The position numbers and the translations under genes are program-made. The notes beneath the pieces were generated by a model, which was not told where the DNA came from, did no database searches, and saw nothing but the letters and a program-made list of their open reading frames with translations. From Cocleimonas sp. (GTDB lineage: Bacteria; Pseudomonadota; Gammaproteobacteria; Thiotrichales; Thiotrichaceae), in the NCBI GenBank assembly GCA_023145485.1, contig JAGLDT010000035.1, forward strand, positions 1 to 9,899: a stretch of DNA of 9,899 nt, given 5' to 3'. Position 1 is the first letter of the stretch. Every line of letters begins with the position of its first letter. Shown in pieces: positions 1 through 5,726 of the stretch.

Positions 1-125
1 TACATTGTTCTTAATCAGCACCCCTTAGAACTTAGAACCCTCAAAGATAGTGTGAAAATATAAATTTTTCTGATTTTTTTGATAGATTTCGTGTATTAAT
101 TCCCCTTGGTCTATCATTTTTTTTC
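1..125. other. AT-rich intergenic region at the left edge
   Basis: No convincing gene is seen on either strand. The only short-range structure is a tandem heptamer, CTTAGAA twice, at 24-37. A TTG at 106 is in frame with the DUF6502 gene and could extend it by 14 residues, but that extension does not look like the family's N-terminus. The stretch probably holds the upstream part of the DUF6502 promoter. Confidence 0.5.
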
Positions 126-147
126 ATTTGGGAATATAATCCCAAAT
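126..147. promoter_or_regulatory. Operator-like inverted repeat at the start of the DUF6502 gene (site 1)
   Basis: ATTTGGGA (126-133) and TCCCAAAT (140-147) are perfect inverted repeats around a 6-bp centre. The core, TTTGGGA-N6-TCCCAAA (127-146), recurs with the same arms and spacing at 8321-8340. The site covers a perfect -10 hexamer (TATAAT, 135-140) and touches the ATG at 148, so a dimeric protein bound here would block RNA polymerase. This position favours a repressor site, most simply for autoregulation by the HTH-like product of the gene it precedes. The symmetry and the second copy are seen; the identity of the binding protein is inferred. Confidence 0.7.
135..140 (+). promoter_or_regulatory. 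Candidate -10 box of the DUF6502 gene (leaderless transcript)
   Basis: TATAAT matches the sigma-70 -10 consensus exactly and ends 7 nt before the A of the ATG at 148. Transcription would start at about 147-148, giving a leaderless mRNA. This fits the lack of any Shine-Dalgarno before the ATG. The matching -35 region (around 111-117) is poor, so the promoter is either weak or helped by an activator. TATAAT also arises easily by chance in AT-rich DNA. Confidence 0.45.
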
Positions 148-945
148 ATGAATAAAATCCTTTATACAGCTTGTTATCTAATACTGAAGCCTTTAGTGCG
201 CATCTTATTGCGTAAGGGCATTTCTTTTGGTGAATTAAGCCAAATTGCGAAACGCGTGTATGTGCAGGTGGCTGAGGATGATCTGACCAAAAAAAAGACA
301 CGTGTTACTACCTCTCAGATAGCCATAATAACGGGGTTGACACGAAAGGATGTTGCAAATTTAAGAAAATTATCTGTCGATGAGAGTGCTCCTACCACCC
401 GCTATAATAGGGGAGTGCGAGTCATTGATGGTTGGAAAAAAGATAAGAATTTCAATAGCAGTGATGGTGAGCCTGCTAAGTTATCATTGCTTGGGGGTAA
501 GCGGAGTTTTGAGCAGTTAGTTGAGCGTTATAGTGGGGATATGCCTTATCGAGCTATGTTGCAAGAACTAGAGCGAATTAATGCTGTTGAGGTGGGGGAT
601 GATAAATCCATTAGTTTATTAGTAGATGATTATATTCCTCATGGTGATGAGGATGCAGTTTTGGAAATTTTAGGTATTGATGTTGCTCATCTTATTACAA
701 CATTTGACCATAATATGTCTGCTGAAAAGGATGAACTCAGATATCAGCGTAAAGTGGCTTATGATAACTTGCCCATAGAAGCCATTGCGCCTTTTAAAGC
801 AATGGTGGATAAAGATGCTCAAGCGTTATTGGTGAAGTTTAATAAGTGGTTAGCAGAGAATGATCGTGATAGCTCGCCTGAGATAAAAGGGACGGGAAAG
901 GTTAAAGCAGGGGTAGGTATTTATTATTTTGAGGAGCATTTGTAA
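148..945 (+). CDS. DUF6502 family protein, probable HTH DNA-binding regulator
   Basis: This 265-aa protein matches the DUF6502 pattern: a start of type MNKILYTACYLILKPLVRIL, then a segment around residues 24-45 (GISFGEL, IAKRVYVQ), and a central motif at about 119-148 (RSFEQLV, YSGDMPYRAML, ELER). The ATG at 148 is preferred over an in-frame TTG at 106 because it restores the expected family N-terminus. Residues 54-75 (TTSQIAIITGLTRKDVANLRK) read as a helix-turn-helix, with GLT at the turn and a basic recognition helix. I infer that it binds DNA. No function is established for the family that I can name. It has no signal peptide or membrane segment and is probably cytoplasmic. The DUF5666 lipoprotein gene follows after 92 bp on the same strand. 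A perfect palindrome sits directly on its start, which suggests autoregulation. Confidence 0.85.
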   Translation: MNKILYTACYLILKPLVRILLRKGISFGELSQIAKRVYVQVAEDDLTKKKTRVTTSQIAIITGLTRKDVANLRKLSVDESAPTTRYNRGVRVIDGWKKDKNFNSSDGEPAKLSLLGGKRSFEQLVERYSGDMPYRAMLQELERINAVEVGDDKSISLLVDDYIPHGDEDAVLEILGIDVAHLITTFDHNMSAEKDELRYQRKVAYDNLPIEAIAPFKAMVDKDAQALLVKFNKWLAENDRDSSPEIKGTGKVKAGVGIYYFEEHL

Positions 946-1037
946 TCAAAATATTATTATCTTTTTTAATTATTATTCAGGGTTGAGCTGAGAGAGAAAA
1001 TGTTAATACAATGTGGTTCTCTTTTTGAAAATATCTA

Positions 1038-2348
1038 ATGAACATTTTACTTGTACTCAAAACTAGTTTGCTTTTCAGCATTTCATTGTTATTTTTTTCC
1101 GCATGCAATGTGGAGAATTCTACCTATTCAGAAGGAGGGATTGGCGGTTCTGGGGTTACTCTTGCTGAGGGTGGAATTGGTGGCTCAGGGGTTGTTCTTG
1201 CAGAAGGAGGAATCGGTGGATCTGGGGTTGTAATGGGGAATATCACAGGCTTTGGCAGTGTCTATGTTAATGGTGTTAAGTACGATACCACGAATACACA
1301 GTTTTACCGTGATGGAAAGTTAGCAACGCAAGATGAGTTTAGTCTGGGTGAAAATATAGAAGTTACAGGTAGTGTTGATGGGCTCACAGGAACAGGCGTT
1401 GCGGATACAATCAGCTATGATAGTGATATTAAAGGCGTTGTAACGGTTGTTTCGACTGATAATCAATCCATCAGAATTATGGGACAAGATATTATCACAA
1501 CACCATTGACGGTTTTGAATGGTTTTGAACAATTGCAGGATCTTATTATTGATAATTATGTCGAGGTTTCGGGAAGTAGGGATTCAGCGGGTATTCTTGT
1601 TGCAAGTAGTATTAAATTAATCTCTTCATCTTTTATTGATAATAGTTCTTCGATTGCTATAGAAGGTGAAATTACAAGAATTAATGAAGATCTGAAAATG
1701 ATTCTTGTTCAAGATACTATTGTAGATTACTCCGCAGTCGTTAGTTTAGATTCCACAGAGAATGATCCCAAAGTAGGTGAGTATGTTGAAATAGAAAGTG
1801 CGCTAAATTATATTAACGATAAAATAGTTATTGCTTCTGCTGTTAATCCTGAAAAGTCTTATCAGCACTTTGAGGCTGATACTTTATTAGCGGTTAAAGG
1901 TTTAGTGACTGATTTTGACATGAGTTCACCGTTTAGTTTTCGTGTTGCTGGTCAACCTGTCCTGATTACTCCAAAGTCTAGGCTACTTGAGGGTGGATGG
2001 GGTGATGTATTTTTAGATGTTGTTCTTTCTGTGGAAGGATTGGTTAATGAAGCGGGCGAGTTAGTGGCTTCTACGATTATTATATCGCCACTAGTCAAGG
2101 AGGCGCTATTAGGTGTTATTGAATCAGTAGATGGCAATAAAATTAGATTGCAAGGTAGGGATATTATCATTAATAGAGCAACTTTATTGCTAGACCATTC
2201 AAGTCAAAAAAGAGATGATATAAAACCAAATGATCTACAGGTTGGTACTCATATTGAAGTTGTATTAGTAGAGCAGAGTCTTGCTGAAGACTCAGTTAAC
2301 AGGCAAGATGTTTTGTATACAGCCGTACGTATTAATATTATTGATTGA
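1038..2348 (+). CDS. DUF5666 repeat protein, probable exported lipoprotein
   Basis: The 436-aa product starts with a signal sequence: K8 and a hydrophobic stretch to residue 22, ending in FFSAC with the cysteine at 23. This resembles a lipobox, although Phe at -3 is not the usual Leu. Residues 32-67 are three 12-residue repeats of type EGGIGGSGVVLA. From about residue 68 the protein is beta-rich, with about five recurrences of the DUF5666 pattern. The first is the clearest (NITGFGSVYVNGVKYDT at 69-85, then GENIEVTGSVDG); later ones show EYVEIES, VLSVEGLVNE and THIEVVLVE. DUF5666 units are thought to form small beta-barrels; their ligand is unknown. The protein probably sits in the periplasm or on the outer membrane. 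There is no strong Shine-Dalgarno before the ATG. It may be co-transcribed with the DUF6502 gene 92 bp upstream, a pairing I recall from other gammaproteobacteria but could not check. Confidence 0.8.
   Translation: MNILLVLKTSLLFSISLLFFSACNVENSTYSEGGIGGSGVTLAEGGIGGSGVVLAEGGIGGSGVVMGNITGFGSVYVNGVKYDTTNTQFYRDGKLATQDEFSLGENIEVTGSVDGLTGTGVADTISYDSDIKGVVTVVSTDNQSIRIMGQDIITTPLTVLNGFEQLQDLIIDNYVEVSGSRDSAGILVASSIKLISSSFIDNSSSIAIEGEITRINEDLKMILVQDTIVDYSAVVSLDSTENDPKVGEYVEIESALNYINDKIVIASAVNPEKSYQHFEADTLLAVKGLVTDFDMSSPFSFRVAGQPVLITPKSRLLEGGWGDVFLDVVLSVEGLVNEAGELVASTIIISPLVKEALLGVIESVDGNKIRLQGRDIIINRATLLLDHSSQKRDDIKPNDLQVGTHIEVVLVEQSLAEDSVNRQDVLYTAVRINIID
1131..1238 (+). repeat. Three 36-bp coding repeats (EGGIGGSGVxxx) in the DUF5666 gene
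   Basis: Three head-to-tail units at 1131-1166, 1167-1202 and 1203-1238 encode EGGIGGSGVTLA, EGGIGGSGVVLA and EGGIGGSGVVMG. The protein repeat is nearly perfect while the DNA differs at many synonymous third positions. The repeat is therefore old and kept at protein level rather than a recent slippage product. It lies between the lipid-anchor region and the first DUF5666 unit, where a flexible glycine linker would be expected. Confidence 0.9.
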
Positions 2349-2427
2349 TTGTCGAGTGCTCAGTTAGTCTGCATTTGAGACAGGTACAGATAATCATGGG
2401 GTGATTAGCTTCTGGGTGTATCTTGCC

Positions 2428-2440
2428 TTTCACAGTGAAA
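2428..2440. repeat. Small palindrome TTTCAC-A-GTGAAA before the sugar operon
   Basis: A 13-bp inverted repeat with 6-bp arms and one central base lies just before the Shine-Dalgarno of the leader ORF at 2460. It could be an operator or a small mRNA hairpin in the leader. No second copy was noticed. No clear sigma-70 promoter was found in 2349-2459, so the transcription start of the operon is unknown. Confidence 0.35.
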
Positions 2441-2459
2441 CAAAGGAGACGATCGCTTC

Positions 2460-2498
2460 ATGCCTCACCTAAAGGGAGCAATTCAAAGTATTATATGA
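2460..2498 (+). CDS. Possible 12-codon leader ORF overlapping the GT4 start
   Basis: ATG at 2460 opens MPHLKGAIQSII and ends at a TGA (2496-2498) that overlaps the GT4 start codon (2495-2497) in an ATGA junction. It has the best ribosome-binding site of the region: AAAGGAG at 2442-2448, 11 nt before the ATG, which is somewhat far. The GT4 ATG itself has only GGGAG 16 nt upstream. A ribosome finishing this ORF could restart on the GT4 gene, so this may be a device for translational coupling. The peptide shows no run of one amino acid, so classic attenuation by charged tRNA is not indicated. It could also be chance. Confidence 0.4.
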   Translation: MPHLKGAIQSII

Positions 2499-3646
2499 AA
2501 GTACTCCATGTGTATCGCACTTATTTTCCTGATCCTCCCGGTGGTTTACAAGAAGCAATTCGTCAGATTGCCCTTTCCACCCAGTCTATTCCAAATGAAA
2601 CGATAGAAAATCGTATTTTTTCTCTTTCACCTATGCCTATTCCAGTACAAGTAGAACGTGCTGAAGGGCTGGTTATTCGTGCACGATCATGGGTAGCTCC
2701 TGCATCCTGTGATTTAGGCTTTATTGACTCATTTCAACAGTTTTCCCGTCAGCTTGAATGGGCTGATGTGATTCATTACCATTTCCCCTGGCCCTTTGCT
2801 GATATATTACATTTTTTTGCTCGTATGAAGAAAAAATACAATAAACCCTGTGTTATGACCTATCATTCAGATGTGGTGGCTAAAGGGTGGTTAGGTATGC
2901 TTTATCAACCGTTAATGAAACGTATGTTAAATAGTATGGATGCGGTGATAGCAACGTCATCCGCCTATATAAAAAGTAGCCCTGTATTAGCGTCTAGCGT
3001 GTCTAGTGAATGCCTGCATACGATTCCATTGGGTATTATGGCATCGAGTTATCAGCAGTATCAACAAGATAGCGTTGATGTTTCACTACAACAAGAGTTT
3101 GGGGTAAAAGCAGGTGAGTATTTTTTATTTATTGGCGTATTAAGAGCCTATAAAGGGTTGTATTTTTTATTAGAGGCTGCAAAAAAAGTCAATTTTCCCA
3201 TTGCCATTGCGGGTACTGGGGTAGAACAAGGGAAACTTTCTACTATCGCTAAGCAATCATCTAATATTCATTTGCTAGGGCAGGTAACAAATGCAGAAAA
3301 AATGGCATTGATTAATGGTTGTAAAGCCTTGATTCTACCTTCTCATCTACGTTCTGAAGCCTTTGGGGTAGTATTACTAGAAGCAGCAATGTGTGAAAAA
3401 CCAATGATCTCCTGTGAGATTGGAACAGGAACCTCATTTGCTAATCTAGATAAGGAAACAGGTTTTGTTGTACCTCCTAAATCCCCTGATGCATTGGCAA
3501 ATGCAATGAAACGATTAGTTCAAGATAATGATTTAACAAAAAAAATGGGTAAAGCAGCGCGTAGTCGTTATCAACAACTATTTTCAGGTGAAGCACTGGG
3601 AATGGCTTATGCAAACCTCTATAAAAAAACTCTAAATGACGCGTAA
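2495..3646 (+). CDS. GT4-family glycosyltransferase (surface polysaccharide assembly)
   Basis: The 383-aa protein is a GT-B fold, retaining glycosyltransferase of family GT4. The N-terminal acceptor half starts MKVLHVYRTYFPDPPGG with the glycine loop at 15-17 and has a THS-like motif, YHSD, at 123-126. The C-terminal donor half has the Arg/Lys pair in GVLRAYKG (R217, K220), AGTGVEQ at 239-245, and the E-x7-E motif at E288-E296 (SEAFGVVLLE). The tail ETGFVVPP at 321-328 is usual for the group, and the length is normal. It should transfer a sugar from a nucleotide donor to a lipid-linked oligosaccharide at the inner face of the cytoplasmic membrane. The sugar cannot be read from sequence, though the GTGTSF region recalls mannosyltransferase-like members. 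An in-frame TTG at 2423 would add 24 residues that do not belong to the family. It is the first gene of a tight operon with the epimerase and the initiating transferase. Confidence 0.88.
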   Translation: MKVLHVYRTYFPDPPGGLQEAIRQIALSTQSIPNETIENRIFSLSPMPIPVQVERAEGLVIRARSWVAPASCDLGFIDSFQQFSRQLEWADVIHYHFPWPFADILHFFARMKKKYNKPCVMTYHSDVVAKGWLGMLYQPLMKRMLNSMDAVIATSSAYIKSSPVLASSVSSECLHTIPLGIMASSYQQYQQDSVDVSLQQEFGVKAGEYFLFIGVLRAYKGLYFLLEAAKKVNFPIAIAGTGVEQGKLSTIAKQSSNIHLLGQVTNAEKMALINGCKALILPSHLRSEAFGVVLLEAAMCEKPMISCEIGTGTSFANLDKETGFVVPPKSPDALANAMKRLVQDNDLTKKMGKAARSRYQQLFSGEALGMAYANLYKKTLNDA

Positions 3647-4595
3647 TTCAATGACGGTACTGGTGACGGGAGCTAATGGATTTATTGGTAATGCTTTATG
3701 TCAGGTATTGGTTGAAAAGGGATATACCGTTATTGGTGCGCTAAGAAAGCAATCTTATCAAAAAAAACAGTCACCTACCTTTGTAGTCGTTGGTGATATT
3801 AGCCATCAAACCGATTGGACTCATGCATTAGCAAATGTGGATATAGTAATCCACCTTGCAGCGCGTGTGCATGTAATGAAGGAAAGGGCAACTAAACCGC
3901 TTGATCTTTATCGTGAGGTCAATGCAAAGGGTACATTAAATCTAGCAAAGCAAGCTGTTAAAGCAGGTGTAAAGCGCTTTATCTTTGCTAGTAGTATTAA
4001 AGTGCTTGGAGAAGAAAGAGATACACCCTATACGCATAAGGATAAGGCAAAACCTGCTGATGATTATGCACTTTCTAAATGGGAAGCAGAGCAGGGCTTA
4101 CAACAGATTGTACTGAATCAAGGGATGGATCTCGTTATTCTTAGGTTTCCTTTAGTCTACGGGCAGGGCGTTAAAGCTAATTTTTTGCGTTTAATGCAGT
4201 GGGTTGACAAAGGTATACCTTTGCCTTTGAAAGCCGTAAATAATGCACGTAGCTTGCTTTATTTAGGTAATCTAGTGGATGCTATTCATTTTTGTTGTCA
4301 GCATCCGAAGGCAGGTGGAAATATCTTTTTAATCAGTGATGGAGAAGATTTTTCTACCGCTGAATTAATACAACATATTGGGCATCACATGCAATCTCCA
4401 GCTCGTCTTTTTTCTATTTCACCCAAGTTGTTAAATAGAGGACTCGCTTTACTGGGGAGAAGAGCAGAAGCGAGGCGTTTGCTGGGTTCTCTTATTGTCG
4501 ATAATCACTCCATATGTGCTACGCTTAACTGGCATCCGCCTTACTCCCTTGCAGAGGGGTTAGCTAATACCATTGCTGATTATAAAAATACCTAA
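3636..4595 (+). CDS. NAD-dependent sugar epimerase/dehydratase (extended SDR, WbpK/WbpV type)
   Basis: The 319-aa protein has the Rossmann loop GxxGxxG at 12-18 (VTGANGFIG), an acidic GDIS motif at 53-56, LAARVHVM at 74-81, and SS at 119-120 (FASSIKVLGE). The catalytic YxxxK is Y144-K148 (DDYALSK). FPLVYGQG and the ARSLLYLGNLVDAI motif, both common in nucleotide-sugar epimerases, follow. It should act on a UDP-linked sugar, by C4 epimerisation or reduction, to supply the donor for the next gene. In Pseudomonas O-antigen loci the same type of enzyme (WbpK, WbpV) pairs with WbpL. The exact substrate cannot be fixed here. The start at 3636 overlaps the GT4 stop by 11 bp; an ATG at 3651 would shorten the protein by 5 residues and leave a 4-bp gap. 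Neither start has a good Shine-Dalgarno, so coupling is likely. Confidence 0.88.
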   Translation: MTRNSMTVLVTGANGFIGNALCQVLVEKGYTVIGALRKQSYQKKQSPTFVVVGDISHQTDWTHALANVDIVIHLAARVHVMKERATKPLDLYREVNAKGTLNLAKQAVKAGVKRFIFASSIKVLGEERDTPYTHKDKAKPADDYALSKWEAEQGLQQIVLNQGMDLVILRFPLVYGQGVKANFLRLMQWVDKGIPLPLKAVNNARSLLYLGNLVDAIHFCCQHPKAGGNIFLISDGEDFSTAELIQHIGHHMQSPARLFSISPKLLNRGLALLGRRAEARRLLGSLIVDNHSICATLNWHPPYSLAEGLANTIADYKNT

Positions 4596-4598
4596 ATA

Positions 4599-5633
4599 AT
4601 GATGTATCTACCCCTGATTGCCCTTCTTCTTGGTTGGTTTATTACCTTATTGGTCTGTCGTTATGCCACTACTTTAAAGCTAGTACATCAACCCAATGAG
4701 CGTTCCTCTCATACCAAAATAATACCACATGGCGGTGGACTGGGTATTATTGTCAGTTTCTTTTTAATTAGCCTGTGGTTAATGTATCAAGAGGAAATTT
4801 ATGCGCCCGTGTATTGGGGAGTAATGGCACTTTGTTTGCTAGTTGCACTGGTAGGGTTGATTGATGATATTATTCATCTTTCTGCTATTGTTCGACTGAT
4901 TGTTCATGCCAGTGTTTCTTTGCTCGTTTATCTTGGCATATCAACATTACCATTGCCTGATATTGAAGATATTTTAGGATTGCCTTTTTGGTTGACCGTA
5001 GTACTGATTATTTTTGCTGGGAGCTGGTGGATTAATTTATTCAATTTTATGGATGGAATTGATGGGCTAGCTGCAACACAAGCCATTTTCATGCTATTTT
5101 CTGCGGTCTTTCTTAGTGTCTACTTTAATCCGATGGTTATTGAAACAACAGTATGGTTCTGGATGCTTTGTTTAACTGCTGCTACCATTGGTTTTCTTTT
5201 TCATAATTGGTCACCCGCAAAAATATTTATGGGGGATGTGGGCAGTACCTTTTTAGCGTTTATGATTTTTTTCTTTGCACTAATTACGATTAGTCTAGAG
5301 TGGATTAATTATGCCACGTGGGTAATTCTTGCTGCTATCTTTGTTGTTGATGCTAGCGTGACGCTTTTTAGACGAATATTAGCAGGGGAAAATATTTTAC
5401 AAGGACATCGCAGTCATTTATATCAGCATCTCGCACATTATTGGGCATCCCATCAAAAAGTAACACTTGTCTATTTATGCGTTAATTTATTTTGGTTATT
5501 TCCATTAGCATGGTTATGTTTAGTCTACAGAGAGGCAAGTTGGTGGTTACTATTAATAGCTTATACGCCTTTAGTGTTACTGGCGTATAAATTTGACGCT
5601 GGTAAGAAAACCTTTTGTTTTAATGATTTTTAA
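4599..5633 (+). CDS. WecA/WbpL-type polyprenyl-phosphate sugar-1-phosphate transferase
   Basis: This 344-aa integral membrane enzyme of the MraY/WecA family moves a sugar-1-phosphate from a UDP-sugar to undecaprenyl phosphate, the first step of O-antigen or similar glycan synthesis. About ten hydrophobic segments are visible. Family motifs are intact: QPNERSSHTKIIPHGGG at 31-47, the Asp pair D89-D90 (LIDD), N146/N149 with D152 and D155 (NLFNFMDGIDGL), N203 with MGDVGS (D213), and the cytoplasmic His motif HRSHLYQH (H270, H273, H277). The presence of a dedicated epimerase next door favours a WbpL-like role with an N-acetylated 6-deoxy sugar over WecA proper, but this is inference. ATG codons at 4599 and 4602 are both possible. 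The gene starts 3 bp after the epimerase stop and ends the operon. Confidence 0.9.
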   Translation: MMYLPLIALLLGWFITLLVCRYATTLKLVHQPNERSSHTKIIPHGGGLGIIVSFFLISLWLMYQEEIYAPVYWGVMALCLLVALVGLIDDIIHLSAIVRLIVHASVSLLVYLGISTLPLPDIEDILGLPFWLTVVLIIFAGSWWINLFNFMDGIDGLAATQAIFMLFSAVFLSVYFNPMVIETTVWFWMLCLTAATIGFLFHNWSPAKIFMGDVGSTFLAFMIFFFALITISLEWINYATWVILAAIFVVDASVTLFRRILAGENILQGHRSHLYQHLAHYWASHQKVTLVYLCVNLFWLFPLAWLCLVYREASWWLLLIAYTPLVLLAYKFDAGKKTFCFNDF

Positions 5634-5648
5634 TAAATGAAGGGTAGT

Positions 5649-5669
5649 TTGCCAAGTAAAACTTGGCAA
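5649..5669. terminator. Hairpin after the sugar operon (no U tract)
   Basis: TTGCCAAG and CTTGGCAA form a perfect 8-bp stem around TAAAA, 15 bp after the stop of the sugar operon. No T run follows on the plus strand, so it is not a classical intrinsic terminator. It could protect the mRNA 3' end or work with Rho. It lies between two convergent genes and could serve both. Confidence 0.45.
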
Positions 5670-5693
5670 TCTAACCGAATCTACAATTCTAGC

Positions 5694-5717
5694 ATCCTCT
5701 AAATAGTACAGAGGGAT
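5694..5717. terminator. Weak hairpin after the surface-protein gene
   Basis: CCTCT (5696-5700) pairs with AGAGG (5710-5714), extendable to ATCC/GGAT with one bulge. It lies 10 to 33 bp past the stop of the minus-strand surface-protein gene. No T run follows on the minus strand. This is a possible 3'-end structure only. Confidence 0.3.
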
Positions 5718-5726
5718 TATCTCACT

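Noticed and set aside
24..37. Tandem heptamers CTTAGAA x2 (and ATACATG x2 at 8234-8247)
   Set aside because: Two-copy 7-bp repeats are common by chance in AT-rich DNA and show no relation to a promoter or a gene.
106..147. TTG at 106 as start of the DUF6502 protein
   Set aside because: The added 14 residues (MVYHFFSFGNIIPN) do not fit the family start and would place the perfect palindrome and -10 box inside the coding region.
993..1026. Terminator between the DUF6502 and DUF5666 genes
   Set aside because: AGAGAA can pair with TTCTCT before TTTTT, but the stem is 6 bp, AT-rich and has an 18-nt loop, which is too weak to call.
1766..1772. TCCCAAA inside the DUF5666 gene as an operator half-site
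   Set aside because: No partner arm lies at the required spacing, so one 7-mer in coding sequence is likely chance.
2423..2494. TTG at 2423 as start of the GT4 gene
   Set aside because: The 24 extra residues are basic and unlike any GT4 N-terminus, and no Shine-Dalgarno precedes this TTG. MKVLHVYRTYFPDPPGG from 2495 is the normal start.
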